Numbered from the stretch's first letter, positions 17,115 through 25,949 are shown. The stretch is 64,000 nt of DNA from Chryseobacterium oranimense (GCF_900129755.1 NZ_FQWT01000001.1:248001-312000), one strand, 5' to 3'. Numbers and translations are program-made. The notes: generated from the sequence alone by a model not told the origin.

Positions 17115-18161
17115 ATGAATCCTTCATCATTAAGTTTCAGATACGAATTAGAAAAAAAAGAACCGCGTACCAGTGACGGTGGTACAACAAGAGGTGCTTC
17201 CGTAAAAGAATTCCCTGCTTCTGTAGGTATTGCCGGAGTTTCCATGAGATTACAGCCCGGAAGCATGAGAGAACTTCACTGGCATGCCAATGCCGCAGAA
17301 TGGGCTTATATGATTTCAGGAACGGTACGTACAACGATTATCCATCCGGACGGACGAAGTTATACTGATAATTTTGAACCTGGTGACGTGTGGTATTTCC
17401 CGAAAGGTTACGGACATTCCATTCAGGCTACCGGAACAGAGGAATGTCATTTCATTCTGATTTTTGACAACGGTAATTTTTCGGAAGACCATACCTTCAG
17501 CGTTACAGATTTTGTGTCAAGTATGCCTCCTGAAATCGTTGCACAGAATTTAGGACTAAGCCTTGAAGAAGTAGCAGAACTCCCTCAGAAAGAAGTTTAC
17601 TTTGCAGCAGGAGTTGTTCCGGACGAACTCTCGGTGAATGCCGCAGCCCGTCCTGAGGAATCTGATATTGAGCTGACAAGCCTTCACCGCTATCCTCTGC
17701 ATTCCCAACAGCCAAGAATCATTCCCGGGGGTGGTCTTCAGAGATTGGTTACCCGTAAAGAATTTCCGATCAGCACCACAATGGCCGGTTCTGTATTGGA
17801 ACTTCAGCCTGGAGCTTTAAGAGAAATGCACTGGCATCCGAATGCGGATGAGTGGCAGTATTTTATATCCGGACAGGCAGAAATGTCGGTATTCCTGGCA
17901 GAAGGAGTTTCTGTTACAGAACAGTTCAATGCCGGTGATGTAGGCTATGTCCCTATGGGAGCTGGACATTATATCAAAAATACAGGAGATACGGTCTGTA
18001 AAGTATTGATCGGATTTAATAGCGGCACCTACGAATCCATTGATATCAGCGAATGGCTGGCAGGAAACCCTAAAGATGTGGTCATTACGAATTTCGGGCT
18101 GAAGGAAGGAGAAATAGAAAAATTTCCGGAAAAGAAAGTATTCATCAAACCTGGAAAATAA
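17115..18161 (+). CDS. Bicupin oxalate decarboxylase
   Basis: This 348-residue protein has two cupin domains, each with a full Mn-binding set: His55, His57, Glu62 and His101 in the first (RELHWH, HANAAEW, GYGHSIQ), and His239, His241, Glu246 and His285 in the second. The whole layout, including EWAYMISGTVRTTI and DVGYVPMGAGHYI, follows OxdC of Bacillus subtilis. The active-site lid reads SEDHT at about 123-127, keeping the Glu needed for decarboxylase rather than oxidase activity. It would convert oxalate to formate and CO2, consuming a proton. No signal peptide is visible. It heads an operon with redox proteins. Confidence 0.88.
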   Translation: MNPSSLSFRYELEKKEPRTSDGGTTRGASVKEFPASVGIAGVSMRLQPGSMRELHWHANAAEWAYMISGTVRTTIIHPDGRSYTDNFEPGDVWYFPKGYGHSIQATGTEECHFILIFDNGNFSEDHTFSVTDFVSSMPPEIVAQNLGLSLEEVAELPQKEVYFAAGVVPDELSVNAAARPEESDIELTSLHRYPLHSQQPRIIPGGGLQRLVTRKEFPISTTMAGSVLELQPGALREMHWHPNADEWQYFISGQAEMSVFLAEGVSVTEQFNAGDVGYVPMGAGHYIKNTGDTVCKVLIGFNSGTYESIDISEWLAGNPKDVVITNFGLKEGEIEKFPEKKVFIKPGK

Positions 18162-18166
18162 CTCCT

Positions 18167-18859
18167 GTGCTTCCGGAAACAAAAATCCTGCTTCCTGACA
18201 AGACCGTCAGAACACGGGAGAAACTGGCAGTATTCCTTGCTTTTATCGCAGGATATACAGATGCTACAGGGCTGATACAATGGAAAACCTACGTTTCTTT
18301 TATGAGTGGCAATACAACCCAGTTAGGTGCAGCAGTTTTCAGTGAAAAATATGGTGTTATCATCAGTTCTGTCATTGTAATCAGCTTTTTTCTGGCGGGG
18401 ATTTATACAGGAACGTGTCTATCATTATCAAAGAAGTTCAGAAGTACAAAGATGATCTTCTACACAGTTTCCGGCATCATGATCCTTTACAGTATCACTG
18501 ATTATTATGAGCATATTGCCAATGAAGTGTCTATAGCTGTTATCGGTTTCTCAATGGGTCTTATGAACACCATTGTCACTTCGGTAGGTAACCAAAAGAT
18601 CAACACCGATTTTGTGACAGGAACTTTAAACAGCCTCGCAAGAACAGCTGCTCTTTTTGTCATGAGTGATCACGCAGAGGAGCGGAAGGAATACAAAATA
18701 AATATTTTTCATTTGTTATTCTTATGGATGGGCTTTCTCTCCGGTGCTTCAGCAGCTCCTTTCCTGCTCTTTTATTCAGGAAACTGGACACTGATCTTTC
18801 CGGCAGCCTTACTGCTCATCTGTGCATTCACAATACCAATTCCAACATTTAAAAACTAA
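18167..18859 (+). CDS. DUF1275 (YoaK-like) membrane protein
   Basis: This 230-residue protein has about six membrane helices and the DUF1275 signature near the start: AGYTDATGL, followed by SFMSGNTTQLG. The start is a GTG 5 bases after the bicupin stop; no ATG lies near it, and translation is probably coupled to the upstream gene. The family's function is unknown. Its place between an oxalate decarboxylase and a peroxiredoxin suggests a transport or stress role, possibly moving oxalate or formate, but this is only inference. Confidence 0.85.
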   Translation: MLPETKILLPDKTVRTREKLAVFLAFIAGYTDATGLIQWKTYVSFMSGNTTQLGAAVFSEKYGVIISSVIVISFFLAGIYTGTCLSLSKKFRSTKMIFYTVSGIMILYSITDYYEHIANEVSIAVIGFSMGLMNTIVTSVGNQKINTDFVTGTLNSLARTAALFVMSDHAEERKEYKINIFHLLFLWMGFLSGASAAPFLLFYSGNWTLIFPAALLLICAFTIPIPTFKN

Positions 18860-18863
18860 TCCT

Positions 18864-19325
18864 ATGCTACAAAAAAATATGGTTGCGCCTGATTTTACAT
18901 TATTTGCAACCCCGGATCAGAAGATTACCTTATCCGAATTCAGAGGACGAAACGTTATCCTTGCATTTTACCCGGCAGACTGGAGCCCGGTGTGCAGTGA
19001 CCAGATGGCATTGTACAATGAAATGTTGAAGTATTTCAAAAAATATGATGCGGAGATTTTCGGAATTTCCGTAGACAGCAAATGGTGCCATCTGGCATTT
19101 TCACAATCCAGAAATCTACACTTTCCACTGCTTGCAGACTTTGAAGCCAAAGGAGAAACAGCCAGGAAATATGGTGTTTACAATGACGAAGAAGGAGAAT
19201 GCAACAGAGCCCTTTTTGTCATCAATAAAGACGGTCTCATCGAATGGAGCTATCTCTCTCCCACCGCCATCAATCCTGGCGCAGACGGAATTTTAGAAGC
19301 ATTAGAAAACCTTAACACGAAATAA
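18864..19325 (+). CDS. Peroxiredoxin (AhpC/TSA family)
   Basis: This 153-residue protein is a thioredoxin-fold peroxiredoxin with the peroxidatic Cys44 in FYPADWSPVCSDQ and the conserved Pro and Thr-type environment of the family. A further Cys occurs in SKWCHLAF and another near the C-terminus (EGECNRA), so the resolving cysteine is uncertain. I use the ATG at 18864, 4 bp after the DUF1275 stop, although the frame is open from 18822. It reduces hydrogen peroxide or organic peroxides in the cytoplasm and is followed by a DsbA-like thiol protein. Confidence 0.9.
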   Translation: MLQKNMVAPDFTLFATPDQKITLSEFRGRNVILAFYPADWSPVCSDQMALYNEMLKYFKKYDAEIFGISVDSKWCHLAFSQSRNLHFPLLADFEAKGETARKYGVYNDEEGECNRALFVINKDGLIEWSYLSPTAINPGADGILEALENLNTK

Positions 19326-19327
19326 TT

Positions 19328-19846
19328 ATGTCACTTAAACCATCAGTCAGCAATGCTGACCACACTCAAGGCAACTCAGGTGCCAGCTTAGTCATTGTAG
19401 AATACGGGGATTATCAGTGTCCTTACTGCGGAGCAGCCTATCCGGTTCTTAAAGAGTTAATGAAGGAATTCGGAGGTCAGATCAGATTTGTATTCAGAAA
19501 TTTTCCGCTGTCAGAAATGCATCAGTATGCAAGAACGGCAGCACTGGCAGCAGAAGCAGCAGCTTTGCAGGGAAAATTCTGGGAAATGCATGATGCTATT
19601 TATGAAAATCAGGAATATCTGAATGCTGATCTTCCTTTAAAGCTTGCAGAAAAACTGGGATTAAATATTCCCCAATTCAAAGCTGATATTCATAAGCAGG
19701 AATTAGCAGAAAAGGTAGACTCGGACTTTGAAAGCGGTATCATCAGCGGAGTGAACGGAACTCCTTCTTTTTTCATCAATGGAAATAAATTCAATGGTGG
19801 CGCCGAAGACCTTTTTCAGTTGGTACGTGAAAATACTGCCTATTAA
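19328..19846 (+). CDS. Cytoplasmic DsbA/thioredoxin-like protein
   Basis: This 172-residue protein has the Thioredoxin_4/DsbA-like fold: EYGDYQCPYCGAAYP gives a CPYC active site, helical insertion residues follow (ARTAALAAEAAALQG), and the cis-Pro loop is GVNGTPSFFING. There is no signal peptide, so it acts in the cytoplasm, unlike classical DsbA. It begins 2 bp after the peroxiredoxin stop and may reduce or pair with that enzyme. Related stand-alone proteins occur in oxidative and disulfide stress operons. Confidence 0.88.
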   Translation: MSLKPSVSNADHTQGNSGASLVIVEYGDYQCPYCGAAYPVLKELMKEFGGQIRFVFRNFPLSEMHQYARTAALAAEAAALQGKFWEMHDAIYENQEYLNADLPLKLAEKLGLNIPQFKADIHKQELAEKVDSDFESGIISGVNGTPSFFINGNKFNGGAEDLFQLVRENTAY

Positions 19847-19895
19847 TCAGAAAAATATTTAAACAAAATCAATTTAACATTAAAAATAAACAACA

Positions 19896-20717
19896 ATGAG
19901 CACATTAACATTAAAAGACGGAACAGAAATTTTTTACAAAGATCAAGGACAGGGGCCTGTATTGATGTTTCACCACGGATGGCCTTTATCATCAGACGAT
20001 TGGGATGCACAAGTGATTTTCTTTTTACAGAAAGGCTACAGAGTGGTTACCCACGACAGAAGAGGTCACGGGCGTTCCAGCCAGAATATTTATAATCATA
20101 CTATTGAACAGTATGCTTCTGATGCTGCAGAACTGGTTGAATTCCTTGATCTGAAAGATGTTATACACATCGGGCACTCAACAGGAGGTGGTGAAGTGAT
20201 CCGTTATGTTAACAAATATTCTAATGGAAGAGCTAAAAAAGCGGTTCTGATCAGTGCTATTCCACCGGTAATGGTGAAAAGTGAAAACAATCCTGACGGT
20301 GTTCCTATGGAAGTTTTCGACAACATCAGGGAACAGACGATGAACAACAGAAACCAGTTTTATTATGATCTTACTTTCCCTTTCTATGGCTACAACAGAG
20401 AAGGTGCCAACGTAAAAGACGGAGTACAGAGAAACTGGTGGAGACAGGGACTGATGGGTGGAATTGTTGCCCATTATGACGGGATCAAAGCTTTTTCAGA
20501 AACAGATTTAACCGAAGACTTAAAAGCTGTTGACATTCCGGTTTTGGTAATGCATGGCGAAGATGACCAGATCGTTCCTATTGCCAATGCTGCATTAAAA
20601 TCAATTAAATTATTAAAGAACGGAAAATTGATCACGTATCCTGGTTTCCCTCATGGAATGCCGACTACAGAACATGAGACGATCAACAAAGACCTTTTGG
20701 AATTCATCAGATCCTAA
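19896..20717 (+). CDS. Alpha/beta hydrolase, non-heme chloroperoxidase-like
   Basis: This 273-residue alpha/beta hydrolase has an oxyanion region (HHGWPLSSDDWD), nucleophile Ser95 in GHSTGGGE, an acid in HGEDDQIVP and the catalytic His in GFPHGMP. This is the arrangement of cofactor-free haloperoxidases/perhydrolases and related esterases. In vitro such proteins can form peracids, but their natural role is usually ester hydrolysis. It lies 49 bp after the DsbA-like gene and is probably the last gene of the bicupin operon; a terminator follows. Confidence 0.87.
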   Translation: MSTLTLKDGTEIFYKDQGQGPVLMFHHGWPLSSDDWDAQVIFFLQKGYRVVTHDRRGHGRSSQNIYNHTIEQYASDAAELVEFLDLKDVIHIGHSTGGGEVIRYVNKYSNGRAKKAVLISAIPPVMVKSENNPDGVPMEVFDNIREQTMNNRNQFYYDLTFPFYGYNREGANVKDGVQRNWWRQGLMGGIVAHYDGIKAFSETDLTEDLKAVDIPVLVMHGEDDQIVPIANAALKSIKLLKNGKLITYPGFPHGMPTTEHETINKDLLEFIRS

Positions 20718-20734
20718 ATACTGATTATTTTAAA

Positions 20735-20773
20735 AATATTAAAGATGAACCTTAAGGGTTCATCTTTAATATT
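20735..20773. terminator. Bidirectional terminator between convergent genes
   Basis: A perfect 17-bp stem (20735-20751 with 20757-20773; core AAAGATGAACC/GGTTCATCTTT) with a 5-base loop separates the hydrolase gene from the minus-strand gene ending at 20805. The stem ends are AT-rich, giving U-rich 3' sides on either strand. Confidence 0.75.
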
Positions 20774-20804
20774 CAGAATGGCATAATACATTGAAAATTG
20801 GTTC

Positions 20805-21011
20805 TTATTCAGCCTTTATTTTCGAAAGATCAAGCCCTAGTTTTGTAAATTCCTCTGTTCCTTTATCTGTAATGTAATATTGCCGGTCGGCAGGATTATC
20901 CTTGGCAATCCAGCCCTTCTCTACAAATTGTTCCAGCAGGAGCTGCCCTAATTTTCCTCCAATATGCTCATAGCAGGGTTTGGCGGGTTTTCTTACGGTT
21001 GACTTGTTCAT
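20805..21011 (-). CDS. Stand-alone ArsR-type C-terminal domain protein
   Basis: This 68-residue protein has no helix-turn-helix. Its sequence CYEHIGGKLGQLLLEQFVEKGWI, then YYITDKGTEEFTKLGLDL, matches the C-terminal half of a group of ArsR-like regulators (CYDHLxGxLG followed by a Y-x-LT-x-x-G strand and LGI/LDL). It is therefore either a naturally short relative or what remains of a longer regulator. The upstream 47 bp to the HAD gene contain no helix-turn-helix in any frame that I could see. It may be co-transcribed with the gal genes. Confidence 0.6.
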   Translation of the reverse strand: MNKSTVRKPAKPCYEHIGGKLGQLLLEQFVEKGWIAKDNPADRQYYITDKGTEEFTKLGLDLSKIKAE

Positions 21012-21058
21012 ATTCTTATATTTAATCGTGTTTCTGGTATTATTGTTTTTAGGAAATA

Positions 21059-21859
21059 TTAATTCAAATGCAGATAATCCTTAATTGTTTTCAGAACTCC
21101 GAAGCTGTCATTGGTACATGCTTCAAAATTAGCGATCTGTTTTACATTCGGATGCGCATTCTTCATGGCGTAGGAATATTTGGCATTCTTCAGCATTTCT
21201 ATATCGTTCATGTAATCCCCGAAAGCCATTGTATTTTCAGGAGAAATATCCAAAGATTTCTGTAAGATTTTCAGAGCGTTTCCTTTATTGATATCCTTAT
21301 TCATAACATCCAGCCAATGCGCTCCTGAAACCACTACCTCGAGACCGAATTCTTCAAATTTTTTAAGAGCCGGATACAGGTGTTTTTCTGAACCATCAGG
21401 ATGATAAACTGCTATTTTAAAAGCTGTATCATCAATTTTTTCCGTAAGATCATCCGTTTTCATATTTTCAGTATAATACTTTGAGAAAAAATCTACAAAC
21501 TGCTGATCTTCGGTCTCATAATAAGCCATTTTTTTGGCGGATAATACAGCTTTGGCTCCTGGTATTTCACGAACAGCTTTGATGATTTCAACAATATATT
21601 TGTATTCCAGTATATCAGCAAAAAGCTCCTGGTCTTTATAGATCACGTAGCCGCCGTTTTCAGCAATAAAACCAATTTCACTTTCTATTTCTCCAAAATA
21701 ATGGGTAATCCCCGGCATCTGTCTGCCGCTTGCCGGAACAAACAGGATATTCCTTTTTTTCAGTTCTTTATAAACTTCTGCAAACTCAGGGCTCATTTCA
21801 TGGCTGGAATTGAGAAAGGTCCCATCCATATCCGTCACAATTAATTTAATCTCTTCCAT
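21059..21859 (-). CDS. Cof-type HAD sugar phosphatase
   Basis: This 266-residue HAD-superfamily hydrolase of subclass IIB has motif I VTDMDGTFLN (nucleophile Asp), motif II VPASGR, a conserved Lys in NKGNAL and motif IV FGDYMNDIEML. Cof-type enzymes dephosphorylate sugar phosphates or pyridoxal phosphate in the cytoplasm. It is the fourth gene of the transaldolase-galK-galT operon, 60 bp after galT. Relief of sugar-phosphate stress during galactose use is a plausible role but is not proven. Confidence 0.88.
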   Translation of the reverse strand: MEEIKLIVTDMDGTFLNSSHEMSPEFAEVYKELKKRNILFVPASGRQMPGITHYFGEIESEIGFIAENGGYVIYKDQELFADILEYKYIVEIIKAVREIPGAKAVLSAKKMAYYETEDQQFVDFFSKYYTENMKTDDLTEKIDDTAFKIAVYHPDGSEKHLYPALKKFEEFGLEVVVSGAHWLDVMNKDINKGNALKILQKSLDISPENTMAFGDYMNDIEMLKNAKYSYAMKNAHPNVKQIANFEACTNDSFGVLKTIKDYLHLN

Positions 21860-21919
21860 AATTCTATTGGGAAATGCAATTTGCTGTAGGTATCAGAATT
21901 ACAATTTGCATATTCTTTT

Positions 21920-22987
21920 TCAAAGATATCGATTTATTATTTTTTTCTTGTAATGAATAGTGGGAAGACTTCTTAATATAGCTGCACTTTGTTCCGGGGT
22001 AATGTCCCGCTGAGGTTCGGCCAGCATTTCATATCCCACCATAAATTTTTTAACTTCCGCGCTTCTGAGCAACGGCGGATAAAAATGCATATGAAAATGC
22101 CATTCCGGATGTTCTTTTCCATCTGTGGGAGATTGGTGGATACCCGCAGAATATGGAAATGATGTTTCAAAAAGATTGTCATACCTTGTAGTCAGGTCCT
22201 TGATAATGACTGCAAAAGATTCTTTTTCTTCTTCGGAAAATGTTGCAATATTTTCTCTTTTCTGCTTGCTGATAATCATCGTTTCATAAGGCCATGATGC
22301 CCAAAACGGCACCAATGCTGCAAAATGTTCATTTTCTGTGACGATGCGCTCACCAGCCGCAATTTCCTGCTCAAGATAATCTTCCAGCAATGTTCTCTTA
22401 TTCTTTTCAAAATAAGATTTCAAATGATCCTGTGTTTTCTGAACCATAGCGGGAATTGACGACTGTGCCCATATCTGGCCATGCGGATGGGGATTGCTGC
22501 AACCCATAATGCTTCCTTTGTTTTCAAAAATCTGAATATAGTTGATATGATCCAGAGCAGCCAGTTCATTAAACTGCTCCTGCCATACATCCACCACATT
22601 TTTAATGTGTTCCACAGGCATTTCCGGTAAAGTAAGACTGTGATTTTCAGAAAAACAAACCACCCTGTTGATTCCGCGTTCAGGAAGAAGGGCAAAAAAT
22701 CCGGACTGTTCTTCAGAAAAATCAACTTCTTCATTCAGCAATGCCCCAAAGTCATTATTAAAAACATAAATTCCTTTATACTCAGGGTTCTGGGCTCCGT
22801 TAGCACGCATATTTCCTGAGCAAAGATAGCATTCCGGGTCGTATACAGGACGATCTTCTTCTGTTGTTATCTCTTTCTGCCCCTGCCATGGCCGGTTTGC
22901 CCGCTGTGGAGAAACCAGTATCCATTCATCCAAAAGAGGATTATATCTTCTGTGGGGATGTTTATTACGATCAAATGATGTATTCAT
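21920..22987 (-). CDS. galT: Galactose-1-phosphate uridylyltransferase
   Basis: This 355-residue protein has the zinc site CYLCSGNMRANG and the active-site His-Pro-His motif in CSNPHPHGQIWA, as in the E. coli enzyme. A second domain carries the HPEWHFHMHFYPP motif. It exchanges UMP between UDP-glucose and galactose 1-phosphate in the Leloir pathway. Its start overlaps the end of galK by 17 bp, which indicates translational coupling. No galE is present in the window. Confidence 0.95.
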   Translation of the reverse strand: MNTSFDRNKHPHRRYNPLLDEWILVSPQRANRPWQGQKEITTEEDRPVYDPECYLCSGNMRANGAQNPEYKGIYVFNNDFGALLNEEVDFSEEQSGFFALLPERGINRVVCFSENHSLTLPEMPVEHIKNVVDVWQEQFNELAALDHINYIQIFENKGSIMGCSNPHPHGQIWAQSSIPAMVQKTQDHLKSYFEKNKRTLLEDYLEQEIAAGERIVTENEHFAALVPFWASWPYETMIISKQKRENIATFSEEEKESFAVIIKDLTTRYDNLFETSFPYSAGIHQSPTDGKEHPEWHFHMHFYPPLLRSAEVKKFMVGYEMLAEPQRDITPEQSAAILRSLPTIHYKKKIINRYL

Positions 22988-24161
22988 TGGTGTATTCTTT
23001 TATCCCGTCTGAGATTTTAACCTGATAAATTTTCATCCGAATATTAAAATGTTCAAGATATTTTTCACTAATGGCTTTAATCACTTCTTCAGCTTTATCT
23101 TCCTGAATAAGGTTGATGCTACAGCCTCCGAAACCGCCTCCCATGATTCTTGCTCCCAGCACACCTTCCTGCTGCAATGTGTTTTCAACCAAAAAATCAA
23201 GCTCATTACAGCTGACTTCAAATTCTGTTGAAAGCCCTGCATGGGTTTCTGTGAGAAGTGTTCCCAGGTATTCAATATCTCCTGCTGAAATAGCTTTGGC
23301 TGCCATTTCCACTCTTTGGATTTCTTTCAGAAGATAGAGACATCTTTTGTATGAAATATCTCCCATTTCATCTTTTACACGATCAAGCATCGGCAACGTA
23401 AAATCCCTGAATTTTTGGGTTTCCGGAAAATTTTTCCACAAGACTTTTTTTCCGTGTTCAACATCTTTACGCCTTTCATTATAACCGGATGTCAGATGGC
23501 TATGCTTTACGCAGCTGTCAAAAAGCAGCAGGCTGTATCCTTTAAGATCAGCATCAAAATATTGATGTTCCAGGGAATTGCAGTCGAGCATAATTACTTT
23601 ATCTTCCTTCCCGAATACAGAGGCAAACTGATCCATAATTCCGCACTGAACTCCTGCAAAAGTATGTTCCGATTTTTGTCCGATCACGGCAATCTCTTTT
23701 TTTGTCAGCTGAAGATCAAAAAGATTATTGAGGATGTATGCAAACCCGCATTCAAGGGCTGCCGAAGAAGAAAGGCCGGATCCCATCGGGATGGTACTGC
23801 TGAAAACAATTTCCATTCCGCAAAACTTGTTTCCCGGCTTCTGCAGCTGACTGAAAACGCCCAGGATATAATTCATCCACATCTGCTGAACGGGCTTTAT
23901 CTCCACGGTAACATCAAAGGTATATTCTTCTCCAAGATCTTTGGCTATGATGGTACAAAAGTTTGTCCGGGGAAGTTTACGGACAGCAAAACAGATGTAT
24001 TTATCTATCGCTGCGGGCAATACAAAGCCATCGCTGTAATCCACATGCTCACCGATAATATTAATTCTTCCCGGAGAAAGAAATAAGTGTTCCGGTTCTG
24101 CCTTAAATTCAGCATTAAACTTTTCTATGGTTGGTCTGATTAACTGTTCATGAATATCCAT
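22971..24161 (-). CDS. galK: Galactokinase
   Basis: This 396-residue GHMP kinase has the galactose signature GRINIIGEHVDYSDGFVLPAA, the phosphate loop PMGSGLSSSAALEC and the C-terminal motif GARIMGGGFGGC. It phosphorylates galactose to galactose 1-phosphate with ATP in the cytoplasm. It lies 17 bp after the transaldolase gene and overlaps galT. The predicted AraR operator in front of the operon suggests control by arabinose rather than by a galactose repressor. Confidence 0.95.
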   Translation of the reverse strand: MDIHEQLIRPTIEKFNAEFKAEPEHLFLSPGRINIIGEHVDYSDGFVLPAAIDKYICFAVRKLPRTNFCTIIAKDLGEEYTFDVTVEIKPVQQMWMNYILGVFSQLQKPGNKFCGMEIVFSSTIPMGSGLSSSAALECGFAYILNNLFDLQLTKKEIAVIGQKSEHTFAGVQCGIMDQFASVFGKEDKVIMLDCNSLEHQYFDADLKGYSLLLFDSCVKHSHLTSGYNERRKDVEHGKKVLWKNFPETQKFRDFTLPMLDRVKDEMGDISYKRCLYLLKEIQRVEMAAKAISAGDIEYLGTLLTETHAGLSTEFEVSCNELDFLVENTLQQEGVLGARIMGGGFGGCSINLIQEDKAEEVIKAISEKYLEHFNIRMKIYQVKISDGIKEYTNEYII

Positions 24162-24178
24162 CTTTTCTCTTCCTGATC

Positions 24179-24832
24179 TTATTTCATTTTCTGTGAATCT
24201 TTGATAAACTGGTCCAATCCTGAATCTGTGAGCGGATGTTTAAGCAGAGAAAGTATAGGAGCCAGCGGACAGGTCACTACATCAGCGCCAATCTTCGCGC
24301 AGTTGACAATATGCATGCTGTGACGGACAGAAGCTGCCAGTATCTGAGTCTGAAAAGCATAATTATCATAAATCGTCCTGATTTCCGAGATCAGTTGGAG
24401 ACCGTCTGTTGATACATCATCCAGTCTACCTAGAAACGGAGAAACATAGGTAGCCCCAGCTTTGGCAGCCAACAATGCCTGCCCGGCTGAGAAAACAAGC
24501 GTACAGTTTGTCTTTATTCCTTTTTCAGAAAAGTACTTAATAGCTTTGATTCCATCTTTTGTCATAGGAACTTTTACGACAATTCTTGGATGTAATGCAG
24601 CGAGCTCTTCCCCTTCTTTAACCATTTCCTCAAAAGTAACGCCAAGTACTTCGGCACTTATATCTCCATCAGCAATTTTACAGATTTCAAGGTAGTGATT
24701 ATGGATATTCTGCTTTCCTGAAACACCTTCTTTTGCCATCAGCGACGGGTTGGTGGTTACACCGTCCAGAACTCCAAGGGCACTGGCCTCCTCTATCATT
24801 GCCAGATTAGCGGTATCAATAAAAAATTTCAT
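24179..24832 (-). CDS. Transaldolase, small TalC type
   Basis: This 217-residue TIM barrel has the short transaldolase/fructose-6-phosphate aldolase layout, with Schiff-base Lys in VKVPMTKDG and [13 protein letters not shown] at the start. The position that is Tyr in the aldolase FSA lies in SPFLGRLDD, where it is Phe, as in true transaldolases. It is therefore more likely a transaldolase of the pentose phosphate pathway. It is the first gene of the operon with galK, galT and the phosphatase. A perfect AraR-type operator lies 17 bp upstream of its start, which fits a need for pentose phosphate flux when arabinose is used. Confidence 0.9.
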   Translation of the reverse strand: MKFFIDTANLAMIEEASALGVLDGVTTNPSLMAKEGVSGKQNIHNHYLEICKIADGDISAEVLGVTFEEMVKEGEELAALHPRIVVKVPMTKDGIKAIKYFSEKGIKTNCTLVFSAGQALLAAKAGATYVSPFLGRLDDVSTDGLQLISEIRTIYDNYAFQTQILAASVRHSMHIVNCAKIGADVVTCPLAPILSLLKHPLTDSGLDQFIKDSQKMK

Positions 24833-24847
24833 AGATTATTTATTATT

Positions 24848-24872
24848 TATAAGTGTTAAATTTACACTTATA
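24848..24872. promoter_or_regulatory. Predicted AraR operator, talC-gal operon
   Basis: AAGTGT (24851-24856), seven bases, and ACACTT (24864-24869) form a dyad whose pairing extends outward to 24848 and 24872. It is the most symmetrical of the five AARTGT-N7-ACAYTT sites in the window. Confidence 0.65.
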
Positions 24873-24921
24873 TTTTAATAAATCATAATGCAGAGGTAAT
24901 TTTTTACAGATCTGCAAAAAA

Positions 24922-25794
24922 TTATTCCATGAAAAAATTAAATTCTTTCCTGTATTGAGAAGGGCTTTTTTGAATATATTCCTTAAAAGTTTTATTAAAA
25001 TAGCTGAAATTATTAAAACCGGATTCAAAACAGACCTCTGTAATGCTTAAAGGCTGCTCTGCCAGAAGCTTGAGTGCATGGGTAATCCTGTATTCGTTTA
25101 CAAACCGGGTAAAGGTTTTATTGGTAATTTTTTTAAAATAGCGGCAGAAAGACGGTACTTTCATATTGGCAAGATCAGCCACTTCTTCCAGGGTTATGGC
25201 TTCTTTGAAATGATCTTTCACATAATTGAATATAAGATTGATTCTTTCATTGTCTTCAATCTGTGTCTGCAGGTAGTATTTTCCTGCATTCAGGATCCTG
25301 TAATCCTGTGTAAGAGACAATTCATCCAATATTTTCAGGAATCTGCAAAGCCTATCCAGAGAGGAAGCCTCATGCATCTCTACAATATCCTTTCCTATCG
25401 TCTTTTTTACCTGTTCGCCAAATACAATTCCTGCCTTGGATTTTTCCAGCAAAGCAGAAATCCTCTGCATCTCCGGGATGTTCCAGACAGGTTCCCCCAA
25501 AAAATCCGGTTTAAACTGGATCACCATTTCATAATCATTATGCGTATTCTCATTGGTAAGCCCGCAGTGTGGAAGATTACTTCCTATCAGCACAAGGTCT
25601 CCGTCTGAAAAATAAGAAATACTGCTTCCGATCTGTCTTTTACCGGAACCTTTACAGACAAAGATCAGCTCAATCTCGGGATGATAGTGCCATACGTGAG
25701 ATTTTATATTCTCATTCGTGAGAAATTTCAGGCTGGTAAAACTACTTCCTATAGTAGGCCTTACAGCTTCAAAAGATGGATTTACATGCTTCAT
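24922..25794 (-). CDS. AraC-family regulator with cupin sensor domain
   Basis: This 290-residue protein has an N-terminal cupin sensor domain (HVWHYHPEIELIFVCKGSG) and a C-terminal pair of AraC helix-turn-helix motifs. The first is around VADLANMKVPSFCRYFKK and the second around TEVCFESGFNNFSYFNKTF. The GSGKRQIGS and VLIGSNLPHCGL motifs are common to Bacteroidetes AraC activators near sugar genes. It lies 89 bp upstream of the transaldolase operon in the same direction. It is transcribed away from the secreted protein at 25950, so either could be a target. Its ligand is unknown. Confidence 0.88.
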   Translation of the reverse strand: MKHVNPSFEAVRPTIGSSFTSLKFLTNENIKSHVWHYHPEIELIFVCKGSGKRQIGSSISYFSDGDLVLIGSNLPHCGLTNENTHNDYEMVIQFKPDFLGEPVWNIPEMQRISALLEKSKAGIVFGEQVKKTIGKDIVEMHEASSLDRLCRFLKILDELSLTQDYRILNAGKYYLQTQIEDNERINLIFNYVKDHFKEAITLEEVADLANMKVPSFCRYFKKITNKTFTRFVNEYRITHALKLLAEQPLSITEVCFESGFNNFSYFNKTFKEYIQKSPSQYRKEFNFFME

Positions 25795-25914
25795 AGGAGA
25801 AAAAACTTAGTCTCATATGTAAAATTAACAAATAATACATCAATAATAACAATTGAAGTTAATATAAGACATAAATATGAAAATTTACTTATAGCCTGAG
25901 AAGTATTGCTACCA

Positions 25915-25922
25915 TAGCTTTG
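25915..25922 (+). promoter_or_regulatory. -7 promoter element of the secreted protein gene
   Basis: TAGCTTTG matches TAnnTTTG 28 bases before the start codon at 25950. No well-placed TTG -33 element was found, so it may need an activator such as the divergent AraC protein. Confidence 0.4.
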
Positions 25923-25949
25923 CAGTAATAATTCTAAAAGCGTTAACCC

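Noticed and set aside
23415..24086. Open frame of 223 codons on the plus strand inside galK
   Set aside because: It lies wholly antisense to a well-conserved gene, has no family motif and arises from the codon pattern of galK.
25078..25608. Open frame of 176 codons on the plus strand inside the AraC gene
   Set aside because: Antisense to clear helix-turn-helix and cupin coding sequence; no recognisable protein.
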